This document shows, in pieces, positions 1 to 8,911 of a stretch of DNA of 64,000 nt. The stretch lies in contig NZ_JAEMNX010000015.1 in assembly GCF_016463975.1 (NCBI RefSeq), positions 62,001 to 126,000 on the forward strand. The letters are read 5' to 3'. Source of the DNA: Marinomonas transparens. GTDB lineage: Bacteria > Pseudomonadota > Gammaproteobacteria > Pseudomonadales > Marinomonadaceae. The translations under genes were made by a program, and so were the position numbers. Position 1 is the stretch's first letter, and each line of letters starts with the position of its first letter. The notes under the pieces were generated by a model that made no database searches, had not been told where the DNA came from, and saw only the letters and a list, made by a program, of their open reading frames with translations.

Positions 1-65
1 CTCCCTTAATACTCAGCCCTATAAAGCAGAACAAGAAAACTTTTACTTTTCAGCAAGCTCGTGCT

Positions 66-1100
66 TTATGCCTCTTCTTCAGCTTGAATCAATTCCTGTA
101 ATTTTCGTCTCGCACGCATTCCGGCCACATCACCGGGAAGGTACACAGGTTTTAGGGCGATCAAATCCGTTCCTGGCATGCGTTCATGACAGGCTTCGAC
201 CATAGGTTCATCTTCAAACTCGAACGCGTTATTGATTTGAATGCGTATACCTTCACTTAAACCGGCATCGTCAAGTTTTTTGTTGCGGGCAACCGCATAG
301 AAATAATGGGAGGAATTCTCAGTTTCAGGCGTAATTAAATGAATACCGGGGAAGCAGGCACCGTCTTCAATGGTGCCATTTTCTGCTGAAAAGCCTGTAT
401 CCAAATACAGCACACTAGGGGGCTGCCAGCACATATGAGCACGCAGAGTACCAATCGCGGGCGCTTCGTCCCAAAGCAGAGAAAATAATGGCGAAACCGG
501 GCAATTGTAATTCCAATGCATGGACCACACGGTATTGCCGTCTATCTCGACTTTGCGCTCCTCTTTAAAGCCTGCTGGTGGCTCGCCATCCGAGGAAAGA
601 AAAGAATGCAAATAAGGAACATGACTCAGATCGAGCAAGTTATCTGCCACCAATTCGTAATGGCATTTTACATTGAGGTAACCATGTACCGATGTCCAAC
701 CTTCACGCTTATCGCATTCACCAATATCGATAATACTTTCAGGGTCTGCTTGACTTGCTTCCCCCATCCAAATCCATATAACACCTTGTGCTTCAACGAC
801 AGGGTAATATTTAACACTGCACCCCTTCGGGATAGCACCGTTACCATGAGGGTTGTGCGTACCATTTCCTTTAGCATCAAATACCAAACCATGGTACCCA
901 CAGGCAATATTATTGCCTTGTACTTTCCCTTTGCTTAGGGGTGCAAACCGATGAGGACACCGATCTTCTAAAGCGATTGCTGTGCCATCTTCTCCTCGGT
1001 AAAGCACAACTGGTTCATTCAGTAATGTAATCGCTAATGGTGTATCAACTAAGTCGTGGCTCCAACCAGCGCAATACCACGTATTTCGAAGAAATTTCAT
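66..1100 (-). CDS. Rieske 2Fe-2S aromatic ring-hydroxylating oxygenase, VanA-like
   Basis: Oxygenase component predicted to hydroxylate or O-demethylate an aromatic acid in the cytoplasm, taking electrons from a separate reductase. The Rieske centre is visible as C48-P-H50 and C67-G-Y-H70. The mononuclear iron site follows in the catalytic domain as DNLLDLSHVPYLH, the usual D-x2-H-x4-H pattern. The length of 344 residues is normal for VanA/phthalate dioxygenase-type proteins. No reductase lies beside it; the nearest VanB-type reductase is at 39462-40418, so the two may or may not work together. It is divergent from an AraC regulator 119 bp away, which probably controls it. The substrate cannot be read from sequence. 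Confidence 0.9.
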   Translation of the reverse strand: MKFLRNTWYCAGWSHDLVDTPLAITLLNEPVVLYRGEDGTAIALEDRCPHRFAPLSKGKVQGNNIACGYHGLVFDAKGNGTHNPHGNGAIPKGCSVKYYPVVEAQGVIWIWMGEASQADPESIIDIGECDKREGWTSVHGYLNVKCHYELVADNLLDLSHVPYLHSFLSSDGEPPAGFKEERKVEIDGNTVWSMHWNYNCPVSPLFSLLWDEAPAIGTLRAHMCWQPPSVLYLDTGFSAENGTIEDGACFPGIHLITPETENSSHYFYAVARNKKLDDAGLSEGIRIQINNAFEFEDEPMVEACHERMPGTDLIALKPVYLPGDVAGMRARRKLQELIQAEEEA

Positions 1101-1167
1101 GCCCTTATCCTTCTTATTTTAATTGGAAGGACAGAATAGGAGATATAAATTGGACAATATACACCAC

Positions 1168-1196
1168 ATAATCCATATTATCGGACATATAATCCA
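1168..1196. promoter_or_regulatory. Direct repeats in divergent Rieske/AraC promoter region
   Basis: The octamer ATAATCCA occurs at 1168-1175 and again at 1189-1196, on the same face of the helix (21 bp apart, two turns). A TTGGA at 1150-1154 mirrors the TCCAA of the second copy. Paired direct repeats at this spacing are typical of AraC-family operators, so this is the likely binding site of the regulator starting at 1220. Binding itself is inferred. Confidence 0.5.
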
Positions 1197-1219
1197 AAAG
1201 TAGCCTTATAGACTTCATT

Positions 1220-2167
1220 ATGGACTTACTGAGTGACGTACTTTTATCATTGAAATTACGCTCTACTATTATCTCCAACTGGCAGTTGAGTGAGCCTTGG
1301 GGCTTTGAAACCAAATCATTCCCTGCGGGGTATTGCTTTAATATTGTGGCAGGAGAACTTTGGTTTTCTGCGCCGGACAGTGAGCCGGAATTATTGCTAG
1401 CCGGTGACTCCGTTCTGGTTCCCATCGGGGGAGAATTCAATTTCTACTCGTCTGATAATGCACCGATAGCACCATTACACGCCCTATGGAAAGGAGACAA
1501 CTTTGCGGGTTTTGATCACTACCTGCCGAGTGAATTGCATCAGGTCAATTGGGGTGGCGGCGGAGCAAAGACAACCCTGCTCTCCTTTGCCTTTGAATTT
1601 CAGCCTAATGTGCAACTCGACCTATTAAAGGCATTACCCAGCGCGATCATTCTACGACAATACCAAGGGACTGAGTTTCCCTCCTTTCAATCTGCCATTG
1701 CTTTTCTCAGTCAAGATGCCAGTAACAAGCAACCGGGTTTTGTGGCCATTGCGGCTCAATTAGTTGAATTGATTATCATCGGCCAACTTCGCTCTTATAT
1801 CTTGTCAGAAACAAAACACCCCAAAGGTTGGCTACAAGGTTTATTGGATAAAAAAGTCGGTAAAGCCTTAGCCGCCATTCATCGACACCCAGAACAACAG
1901 TGGAGCGTCACTCGCCTCGCGGTTCATGCGGGAATGTCTCGATCCAGTTTTGCACAACGCTTCCAACAACGAGTTGGCGTTGGCCCCATCACCTATTTAA
2001 GCCACTGGCGCATACAATTGGCAGCGGAGCTCCTGCAAACGACAAAACACTCGATAAGCGAAATTACAGAGATAGTAGGTTGGACCTCTGACCGCAGTTT
2101 CAGGCGTCTTTTTAATCAAAGAATGGGCAAATCGCCACTGGCATTTCGGCGGGATGCAAAACAATAA
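1220..2167 (+). CDS. AraC-family transcriptional regulator with N-terminal cupin
   Basis: DNA-binding regulator of 315 residues. The N-terminal part (about 1-200) is the cupin-type sensing domain of the AraC 'cupin_6' group, beginning MDLLSDVLLSLKLRS, which aligns well with the normal start of this family and supports the ATG at 1220. The C-terminal 100 residues carry the two helix-turn-helix units, with WSVTRLAVHAGMSRSSFAQR and the second helix followed by SDRSFRRLFNQRMGKSP. It is divergent from the Rieske oxygenase at 66-1100 and is probably its activator or repressor. Proteins of this subgroup often sit next to oxidoreductase genes; the effector is unknown. Confidence 0.92.
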   Translation: MDLLSDVLLSLKLRSTIISNWQLSEPWGFETKSFPAGYCFNIVAGELWFSAPDSEPELLLAGDSVLVPIGGEFNFYSSDNAPIAPLHALWKGDNFAGFDHYLPSELHQVNWGGGGAKTTLLSFAFEFQPNVQLDLLKALPSAIILRQYQGTEFPSFQSAIAFLSQDASNKQPGFVAIAAQLVELIIIGQLRSYILSETKHPKGWLQGLLDKKVGKALAAIHRHPEQQWSVTRLAVHAGMSRSSFAQRFQQRVGVGPITYLSHWRIQLAAELLQTTKHSISEITEIVGWTSDRSFRRLFNQRMGKSPLAFRRDAKQ

Positions 2168-2194
2168 GTAAGGGGGCTAAAAAGCCCCCTTACT
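2167..2194. terminator. Strong hairpin between convergent genes
   Basis: A perfect 12-bp stem (AGTAAGGGGGCT at 2167-2178, complement at 2183-2194) with an AAAA loop lies just past the AraC stop codon and before the stop of the convergent haem/lectin gene. It has no T-tract in either direction, so it may be a bidirectional terminator or an RNA 3'-end stabiliser. Confidence 0.6.
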
Positions 2195-2215
2195 GACGAC
2201 AAGCAGGGTAAATGA

Positions 2216-3676
2216 TTACTTCAGTTCACAACCACAAACAGACCCGGCACTGAGGTTGATGTTGGTCCACTGACCATTCCATGATGGTTTTTTGCCATTG
2301 TAACTTACCAGTCCATTACAGGTAGCTGCACAGATAGCAGGCGCTGCGCCATTGCCTGTAATAATGCTACTGGTGGACGCATCAATCGCGAGCCCTTGAC
2401 CAAATTTAATGTCTTTAAAAATATGGCTAAGTGCTTGAGAAGTAATGTTGTTACTTGGTTGCTCTGAGGTGCCTTGATAGTTATGACAACCAAAGCAATT
2501 GCTCGCGAAGTCATTGTTTAAATTCACGTGCTGATAATCCGTTTCGGCAACCGTGTTCGCCAAACGCAATGAGCCTCGCTCATTTGGCACGCCAATGCCC
2601 CCTGAGTTTTTGGTTATGTCACTTACCCATAACGCGCCCACATTAAAGTAGTTCTTTAATAGCTGCATAGAAGCGGCTGTGCTTGGTTTGTCATACAAAG
2701 CCAGCATACCTGCATTTTGCGCCATGACATCAGCTAGGTTTTCTGCCGCTTTATGATCTCCACTGGCCGTTCCATAGGGATGTACACGACAAATGTTAGT
2801 TGGCGTTCCCATTGGCTCTGTTTGTTTGCTCTTAGGATTATTAAAGTTGCACGAATTGCCTTTCTTTGCCGTTTCTGGCAATCCAGCCGCACAGGATGCA
2901 CTGGCAAACATCCAACTTGTATCGGTCTTCACATTGGGAAACGCGCAGTCCGGCGAATTTATTTTATGCTCGTAAGTTGCCCAGACAAATTCTGGGTGGT
3001 CTTCCGTGGCGACGGCTATGTGCATACCAACCAAGCCCAGAACGCCACTTATCGAAGGGGCGGCTTGAGTGACAAAGGTATTAGAGTTGATCTCTGCCGT
3101 GGACAGCTTTTTCCAGGCAAATTTTAGTTCCATGGTGCCAGCTGAAAAGTTAATTTGATTTGCGGCATTCATTTTAACGGCGCTGGCGGTTTGCTTACAC
3201 GTAGCTCGGTCAAACCTCACATCGTAATACACCACATTACGGTCTTGAGCATAAATGGTTGCACCACCGCCTGCTTGACCAGTAGATAACCCCGACTTAT
3301 CTAAGCCTGTCCGTAATGTCGGGCCGATAATGACATCGTCGCAAGAATCCGCTGGTGTGCCATCACCATTGAACTCTAAGACTGGAAAATTAGCCTGCAC
3401 TTGAAAGTTACGCACCTTGCTATCGCTAGCAGACGGAGACATCAAATATAAAAAAGTCTGCGTAGAGAATTGATAGAAGTCGCAGAAGTTTGAATCCTTC
3501 CCATCGCTTTTTTTTACTTCTGTTGGTAAAGAAGGTGAGCTCAACCAAGTTGAGTCAACGGGACAGACCGAATTAGCAGCATACGATGTCGCGGCTGTTT
3601 CACCATAGGATAGCGCAGGTAAAAAAAGCATAGGAATGAACAGTAAGCTGCTAAGCAAAAACCTTTTAATCATCAT
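2216..3676 (-). CDS. Secreted one-haem c-type cytochrome-like protein with MVL-type lectin tail
   Basis: Predicted exported protein of 486 residues. I place the start at 3676: the ATG ATG there is preceded by GGGAG at 3683-3687 and opens directly into a signal peptide (MMIKRFLLSSLLFIPMLFLP, then ALSYGETAA), whereas the longer reading frame adds 25 residues of no leader character. Near the C-terminus there is one c-type haem attachment motif, CFGCH. The last 45 residues contain NGQW...GSVCGC with paired cysteines, the signature pattern of the mannan-binding (MVL/cyanobacterial lectin) domain. The central region is not recognised. It stands alone, convergent to the AraC gene. A role in periplasmic redox chemistry or sugar binding is only a guess. 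Confidence 0.65.
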   Translation of the reverse strand: MMIKRFLLSSLLFIPMLFLPALSYGETAATSYAANSVCPVDSTWLSSPSLPTEVKKSDGKDSNFCDFYQFSTQTFLYLMSPSASDSKVRNFQVQANFPVLEFNGDGTPADSCDDVIIGPTLRTGLDKSGLSTGQAGGGATIYAQDRNVVYYDVRFDRATCKQTASAVKMNAANQINFSAGTMELKFAWKKLSTAEINSNTFVTQAAPSISGVLGLVGMHIAVATEDHPEFVWATYEHKINSPDCAFPNVKTDTSWMFASASCAAGLPETAKKGNSCNFNNPKSKQTEPMGTPTNICRVHPYGTASGDHKAAENLADVMAQNAGMLALYDKPSTAASMQLLKNYFNVGALWVSDITKNSGGIGVPNERGSLRLANTVAETDYQHVNLNNDFASNCFGCHNYQGTSEQPSNNITSQALSHIFKDIKFGQGLAIDASTSSIITGNGAAPAICAATCNGLVSYNGKKPSWNGQWTNINLSAGSVCGCELK

Positions 3677-3945
3677 TTTGTACTCCCTGTATTGTTTAAT
3701 CGTTTCTCCATTTCTCCAGGAACAAAAGTCAATCAACATAGACAACATCATTGATAAAACGCCATGAGAAGTAAGGACAGTGCAAAATCAATCGCTCAGG
3801 CTCGAAAGGCATGGCCTAAAGGGGCACGTTTGCACTGCCCTAACTATAGGCGAAAATATCAAGATGGGTATGACACGCTATTACATAAGCTAGATTGAGA
3901 AAAAGCATTTTCATTCATACACGGCCTGTCCATGTCACTTTTTTC

Positions 3946-4845
3946 TCACCAAGGATGTGCGGCAAAGTAACTTTCTAAGTGGTCAATCAAGGCACGTACG
4001 GTGGGCGATAGGTGTTTTCTGGAAGAATATAGGGCGTAAATGCTGAGCGCTTTAGGCTTCCATTCTGGCAACACGTGAATCAGTCTGCCATCCTTTATGT
4101 AACGGTTCGCCAGATACGTTGGTTGCATGCTAATGCCGATGCCATTCAGCGTGCCATGTAACAGTGCGTTGGCTTCGTTAACAGTGAGACGACAGTCTAC
4201 GGTGACGGATTCAAATTGGTCATTTTTTGATAAGTGCCAAATATGTTGCTCAAAATTTTTGTAGCCTAAACAGTCATGCCTAGTTAAGTCCTGCGGGTCG
4301 CTAATGTCACCGACGCTTGCTTGTGCTTTTTGTAGATAGTCCGGTGATGCCACCAATACCGATTCACACCGAGCGATAGGCTTGCCAATTAAAGAAGGGT
4401 CTGGATTAGAAGCAATGCGCAAAGCAAGGTCGATGCTTTTTTCCGTCAAGTTCGCCGCACTGTCCTCAAGGTCTATGTCGATACATACTTGAGGGTACTC
4501 ATCCATAAAGGCTTGAATGGCGGGCATGAGCTGTGAAAAACCAAACGACATGCTGGTGGTCACTCGTACCAAGCCAGACAATTCTTTGCCCATGTTCGCG
4601 AGGGAAGTAATTTTATCTGCTTGCTCTAACCAAAGCTCCACGTCTTTTAGGCAGGACTCTCCTGCTGTGGTTAAAGATATTTTTCGGGTCGTTCGGTGCA
4701 GTAGCCGTGTTTTTAACCAGTCTTCCATGGCTTCCATATAACGGGTCACCATGGGTCTAGACATATTTAAGCGTTCCGCAGTGGCGGTGAAACTGCGCGA
4801 TTGCGCTACATCTATAAATACTTTGGCAGCGATAACTCGGTCCAT
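3946..4845 (-). CDS. LysR-family transcriptional regulator
   Basis: DNA-binding regulator of 299 residues from the ATG at 4845 (MDRVIAAKVFIDVAQSRS), which aligns with the family start; an upstream in-frame extension of 23 residues is unlikely. The winged helix-turn-helix covers residues 1-60 (FTATAERLNMSRPMVTRYME) and is followed by a substrate-binding-like effector domain. It belongs to the CrgA/DmlR type judging from the MDR start and TRLLHRTTRKISLT linker. It is divergent from the MBL-fold and DsbA-family pair starting at 4997 and probably controls it, about 150 bp apart. Confidence 0.9.
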   Translation of the reverse strand: MDRVIAAKVFIDVAQSRSFTATAERLNMSRPMVTRYMEAMEDWLKTRLLHRTTRKISLTTAGESCLKDVELWLEQADKITSLANMGKELSGLVRVTTSMSFGFSQLMPAIQAFMDEYPQVCIDIDLEDSAANLTEKSIDLALRIASNPDPSLIGKPIARCESVLVASPDYLQKAQASVGDISDPQDLTRHDCLGYKNFEQHIWHLSKNDQFESVTVDCRLTVNEANALLHGTLNGIGISMQPTYLANRYIKDGRLIHVLPEWKPKALSIYALYSSRKHLSPTVRALIDHLESYFAAHPW

Positions 4846-4996
4846 TTTATTCACCCAATAATTAGAACGATTTGAGAAACAATAATGCTCATTTTTGTGT
4901 ATTTTTCCGATCACGTCAATTCTTTACTATACTTGCAAGCATTAAGGCAGCGACCCATTTGCTGTAAACATTACATAACGAACGTTGGAGAAAAAC

Positions 4997-5863
4997 ATGA
5001 AAAAATTGATTACCTTAGCGGCTTCAGCCCTGATCGCTCATTCTGCCTTTGCAGCGGACTCAAAAGCGCTAACTCTAGATGTATACAATGCCGCACCGAC
5101 TAGCTTCGGCGTGACTTCTACTGTGGTATACGGTGAAACAGAAGCCATGGTGATTGATGCTGGATTCACAAAAGCAGATGCTTTGCGCATTGCCGCGAAA
5201 GTGTTGGATTCTAATAAAGAATTGAAAACGATTTTTATTAGCCAAGCGGACCCTGACTATTACTTTGGTGCGGAAACACTGCATGAGATTTTTCCAAAAG
5301 CAGACATCATCACCACACCTGCTGTTAAAAAAGCGATTGAGAAAAAGCTAGCATCTAAAATAGCAACTTGGAGCCCACGAATGGGTGTTAATGCTCCGGT
5401 AAATCCTATCGTTCCAGCAGCTTATACTCAGTCTACTTTGACGGTTGATGGTCAAACTATCGAGATTCGTGGTACTGAAGGCGTGTTGGCTAACCGCCCT
5501 TACCTTTGGATTCCATCAAGCAAAACCATTTTAGGCAATGTTGCCGTATTCGGTAACATGCATTTATGGATGGCTGATGCGCAATCTGACGAAATTCAAT
5601 CCGCTTGGAAAGCACAGTTGAAAGAGCTGATTGCCCTTAAACCAACCACGGTTGTGCCTGGCCATATGTCTCAAGGTACGGCTTTAACAGCGGATAACAT
5701 CACGTTCTCCCTTGACTACATCAACACTTTCCAAAAAGTGAAGAAAGACAGCAAAGACAGTGCTGAGTTTATTAAAACTATGTCTGCGACATACCCAAAT
5801 GCTCAAGGTGCATTGAACCTAAGCATCGCAGCGAAAGTCCATAAAGGCGAAATGAAATGGTAA
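4997..5863 (+). CDS. MBL-fold protein with degenerate metal site, periplasmic
   Basis: Metallo-beta-lactamase-fold protein of 288 residues. ATG 4997 is preceded by GGAG at 4987-4990 and opens a signal peptide (MKKLITLAASALIAHSAFAA), so it should act in the periplasm; the in-frame TTG at 4985 is less likely. The fold is visible as AMVIDAGFTKAD, LKTIFIS and VVPGHMSQG. The usual HxHxDH zinc motif is replaced by QADPDY, although the later VPGH histidine is kept. The protein may bind metal differently or be non-catalytic. It overlaps the following DsbA-family gene by ATGGTAA (7 bp), suggesting coupled translation, and is likely regulated by the divergent LysR. Confidence 0.85.
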   Translation: MKKLITLAASALIAHSAFAADSKALTLDVYNAAPTSFGVTSTVVYGETEAMVIDAGFTKADALRIAAKVLDSNKELKTIFISQADPDYYFGAETLHEIFPKADIITTPAVKKAIEKKLASKIATWSPRMGVNAPVNPIVPAAYTQSTLTVDGQTIEIRGTEGVLANRPYLWIPSSKTILGNVAVFGNMHLWMADAQSDEIQSAWKAQLKELIALKPTTVVPGHMSQGTALTADNITFSLDYINTFQKVKKDSKDSAEFIKTMSATYPNAQGALNLSIAAKVHKGEMKW

Positions 5864-6477
5864 AAGTTCATTACTTCTTCGACCCAATGTGTGGTTGGTG
5901 TTATGGCGCAACCTCATTAGTTGAAATACTAGCGAACATGGGTGAATTCGAGATCGCTTACCACCCAGGTGGCATGATCCCGAAACGTGCCATTGAACCC
6001 GCTTTTAGACAACACATTTTGCAGGCTGACGGTCAAATCGCAGCCATGACAAAAGCACACTTTGGTGATGCATACAAAGCAAGAGTGGCAAGCACAGGTG
6101 AGTTTGTTATCGATTCTTACCTACCGACCCAAGCCTTCATGGTGGGTATCGAAATGGGTGTTGAGCCACACACTATGCTAAAAGCGATTCAACAGGCCCA
6201 TTATCAAGATGGTAAGGCACTGGATAAGCCAGAAGCGTTACAAGCCCTAGCGGTAACACTTGGTCTTGATGAAGCGACTTGGAAAGATAAAATGGCCGGT
6301 GCTGAACCCGCCATGATGAAAGAAATACAAGAAAGCCATCGTTTAATGGGACAGCTACAAGTCAGTGGTTACCCAACCTTGATCATCGAAAAGGATGACA
6401 AGCTAAGCCGCTTACCACATAGCTCTTACTACGGTAGAGTTGCTGAGTGGAAAGACTATCTCACTAACCTAGTGTAG
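5857..6477 (+). CDS. DsbA-family (FrnE-like) thioredoxin-fold oxidoreductase
   Basis: Thioredoxin-fold protein of 206 residues. The N-terminal FDPMCGWCYGA carries a CGWC redox motif, and SGYPTLIIE supplies the cis-proline loop near residue 170. No signal peptide is present, so unlike classical DsbA it is cytoplasmic, as is usual for the FrnE/2-hydroxychromene isomerase-like branch. Its start codon overlaps the stop of the MBL-fold gene, so the two are co-translated and probably work together although one is predicted periplasmic. A terminator follows at 6501. Substrate unknown. Confidence 0.88.
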   Translation: MVKVHYFFDPMCGWCYGATSLVEILANMGEFEIAYHPGGMIPKRAIEPAFRQHILQADGQIAAMTKAHFGDAYKARVASTGEFVIDSYLPTQAFMVGIEMGVEPHTMLKAIQQAHYQDGKALDKPEALQALAVTLGLDEATWKDKMAGAEPAMMKEIQESHRLMGQLQVSGYPTLIIEKDDKLSRLPHSSYYGRVAEWKDYLTNLV

Positions 6478-6500
6478 AAAACCTTAGCGTCACAAATGGC

Positions 6501-6541
6501 AAAATGCCCTATTCCATAAAAATGGATTAGGGCATTTTTTT
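6501..6541 (+). terminator. Rho-independent terminator after DsbA-family gene
   Basis: The stem AAAATGCCCTA (6501-6511) pairs with TAGGGCATTTT (6528-6538) and is followed by further T residues. It ends the MBL-fold/DsbA operon. Confidence 0.85.
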
Positions 6542-6758
6542 GTCTACCATTTTTGCTGTCATTAAAATCCATAGTCTGCATTGTTCAACGCTGCCCTCAA
6601 CCACCCGTTTCGTCACGTTATTCTCACTTTCAAAAGTTTACTTAACTGTTTTTTCTGCACAAATCATCACGCAATTCTGCTTCACATTGGCTACGCTTAA
6701 ACCTAGTATCTGGCCCAGAAATTCATCGTTTATCTATCTATTAATAAGGATTATTACT

Positions 6759-7610
6759 ATGTCGGAGTTGCTCGCAAACCTAGACGTTAACCAATACTTC
6801 CCCGTCGCTCTCGATTGGGCCACAAACATTCTTCTTGCTATAGTGATTTTGCTTATCGGCCTATGGATTGCCAGCAGTGCGAATAAACTGGTGATCGGCA
6901 TCAGTAAAAAACACGCTCAGCTAGATGACACACTATTTCGCTTTTTAGGCAGTGTCGCGCGCTACATCATTTTAGCCTTCGTCATCATCGCGGTATTAAA
7001 TCGTTTCGGCGTACAAACAGCCTCTATTGTGGCGCTCTTGGGTGCGGCTGGTTTAGCGGTTGGTTTGGCATTACAAGGCGCCATGTCTAACCTTGCGGCG
7101 GGCGTTATGTTGCTGATTTTCCGTCCTTATAAAGTCGGCGACTTCATTGATGCAGCGGGGCGTTTCGGTAATGTAACTGAAATAGATATGTTTACCACCA
7201 TTCTACAAACCTTTGACAATCAACAGATCATCATTCCAAATAGCCAAATTTGGGGTCAGCAAATCATCAACCACTCCCATTACCCTGTGCGTGGTGTCGA
7301 TATGCGTTTTGGCATTGCTTACGCAGAAAACATAGATAAAGCCCGTGCGGTCATTGATGATGTTTTGGCAAACCACCCGCACATTCTGAAAACACCAATG
7401 CCGTTTGTCGAAGTAGAAAAACTTAATGACAGCTCTGTGGATTTCATTGTGCGTCCATTCTGTAACGGCGAAAACTACTTTAACGTGCTGTATAGCGTGC
7501 CAGAGTTAATCAAAAAAGCCTTAGATGAAAATGGCATTGAGATTCCATTCCCGCACCGTAAAGTCTTTGTGGTAAACGAAACGCCAAAAGCAGATGAAGC
7601 GGCTAAATAA
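6759..7610 (+). CDS. Small-conductance mechanosensitive channel, MscS family
   Basis: Inner-membrane channel of 283 residues that releases solutes on hypo-osmotic shock. The start is the ATG at 6759, with AAGGA at 6746-6750; the 73-residue upstream extension runs across the previous terminator and is not coding. Three transmembrane segments lie in residues 15-125. TM3 is the pore-lining helix rich in glycine and alanine (AAGLAVGLALQGAMSNLAAG). The beta domain follows (FRPYKVGDFIDAAGRFGNV), then the cytoplasmic C-terminal domain with FGIAYAENIDKA. It is a single gene with terminators on both sides. MscS itself has about 286 residues, so the size fits. Confidence 0.95.
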   Translation: MSELLANLDVNQYFPVALDWATNILLAIVILLIGLWIASSANKLVIGISKKHAQLDDTLFRFLGSVARYIILAFVIIAVLNRFGVQTASIVALLGAAGLAVGLALQGAMSNLAAGVMLLIFRPYKVGDFIDAAGRFGNVTEIDMFTTILQTFDNQQIIIPNSQIWGQQIINHSHYPVRGVDMRFGIAYAENIDKARAVIDDVLANHPHILKTPMPFVEVEKLNDSSVDFIVRPFCNGENYFNVLYSVPELIKKALDENGIEIPFPHRKVFVVNETPKADEAAK

Positions 7611-7652
7611 AAAATAATAGCCCCCTACTGTCGTGAACGACATGAAGCACAA

Positions 7653-7686
7653 AAAAATGCCCTATATCATATAGGGCATTTTTATT
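7653..7686. terminator. Bidirectional terminator between mscS-like gene and thiolase
   Basis: The stem AAAAATGCCCTAT (7653-7665) pairs with ATAGGGCATTTTT (7671-7683), giving A/T tracts on both sides. It can end the channel gene on the plus strand and the thiolase operon on the minus strand. Confidence 0.85.
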
Positions 7687-7720
7687 AGGAATTTACCTTT
7701 TACCTTGCGTGGCAATTACC

Positions 7721-8896
7721 CTAACGGGACACCAACATGGCCACGCCCATACCGCCACCAATGCACAAGGTCGCCAAGCCTTTTTTCGCTTCTTGGCGCT
7801 GCATTTGATGGATCAAGGTAATCAGGATACGACAGCCAGACGCCCCGATAGGATGGCCCAAGGCCACCGCACCACCGTTGACATTGACCTTGCTAGTATC
7901 CAATTCAAGTTCTTTATTAACACACATGGCTTGCACGGCAAAAGCTTCATTGGCTTCAACTAAATCTAGATCCGCCACTTTCCAAGCCGCTTTTTGCAGC
8001 ACTTTTTGTGTAGCAGCAATCGGGCCTGTGCCCATAATTTGAGGGTCAACCCCCGCACTGCTCGCGGCTTCGATGACAGCAAGCACTGGCAGCCCTAAGC
8101 GTTTCGCTTCGGCATCGGATGTTACTACGACCATGGCCGCGCCATCGTTTAAAGTGGAAGCATTCCCCGCGGTTACCGTGCCTTCTTTCGCAAAAGCTGG
8201 GCGTAATTTAGCAAGGGATTCTGCCGTTGTATTAGGGCGAATTTGCTCATCCTCACTGACCACAACAGGCTCGCCTTTACGCTGTGGAATCGAGATGGGC
8301 ACTATCTCTTCAACAAAGCGACCCTCCGCTTGTGCCTTGGCGGCTTTTTGCTGAGAATTCGCCGCAAAAGCATCTTGCTCAGCACGGCTCATGTTCCAGC
8401 GTTCGGCAATGTTTTCCGCCGTTTGGCCCATATGATAGTCATGGAAGGCATCCCATAACCCGTCCGTCACCATGGAATCTAACAATTCCCAATTACCCAT
8501 TTTTTTGCCAGATCGGCTATTGGGTAATACGTGTGCCGCTTGGCTCATGCTTTCTTGACCACCGGCCACCACCATGGTGGCATCGCCATTTAATACCGCT
8601 TGAGCGGCCAATTGCACCGCTTTCAAACCTGAGCCACAAACCTTGTTAATGGTCATAGCGGAAACAGAATGCGCTAGTCCGGCATGCACCGCCGTTTGAC
8701 GGGCTGGGTTTTGTCCACAACCTGCCGCTAATACTTGGCCTAAAATCACTTCGTCGATCTGGTCTTTCAACACGGGCTGTTTAGCCAATATGGAAGACAA
8801 GACTTGAGTACCAATTTGTACCGCATTTAAAGAAGATAACGCGCCATTAAAAGCCCCGATGGGAGACCTTGCCGCAGCAACGATGACAGCTTTCAT
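7721..8896 (-). CDS. atoB: Acetyl-CoA acetyltransferase (thiolase)
   Basis: Cytoplasmic thiolase of 391 residues, forming or cleaving acetoacetyl-CoA. The nucleophilic cysteine is C87 in INKVCGSG. The catalytic histidine lies in GGAVALGHPIGASG and the second cysteine in TLCIGGGMGVAML near the C-terminus. Length and start (MKAVIVAAARSPIGAF) match the AtoB/PhaA group better than the roughly 400-residue beta-ketoadipyl thiolase PcaF. It is the last gene of a three-gene minus-strand operon after CoA-transferase subunits A and B, which together would convert acetoacetate to two acetyl-CoA. A LysR gene divergent from the operon is the probable regulator. Confidence 0.93.
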   Translation of the reverse strand: MKAVIVAAARSPIGAFNGALSSLNAVQIGTQVLSSILAKQPVLKDQIDEVILGQVLAAGCGQNPARQTAVHAGLAHSVSAMTINKVCGSGLKAVQLAAQAVLNGDATMVVAGGQESMSQAAHVLPNSRSGKKMGNWELLDSMVTDGLWDAFHDYHMGQTAENIAERWNMSRAEQDAFAANSQQKAAKAQAEGRFVEEIVPISIPQRKGEPVVVSEDEQIRPNTTAESLAKLRPAFAKEGTVTAGNASTLNDGAAMVVVTSDAEAKRLGLPVLAVIEAASSAGVDPQIMGTGPIAATQKVLQKAAWKVADLDLVEANEAFAVQAMCVNKELELDTSKVNVNGGAVALGHPIGASGCRILITLIHQMQRQEAKKGLATLCIGGGMGVAMLVSR

Positions 8897-8911
8897 ATAA
8901 TTGACCCCTTC

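Noticed and set aside
516..938. Open frame of 140 codons on the plus strand
   Set aside because: It is antisense to the Rieske oxygenase gene, with no family resemblance; a shadow frame.
2753..3127. Open frame of 124 codons on the plus strand
   Set aside because: Antisense to the haem/lectin gene, composition unlike a real protein.
6540..6758. N-terminal extension of the MscS gene
   Set aside because: It begins at the tail of the preceding terminator and the family start with a good ribosome site is at 6759.
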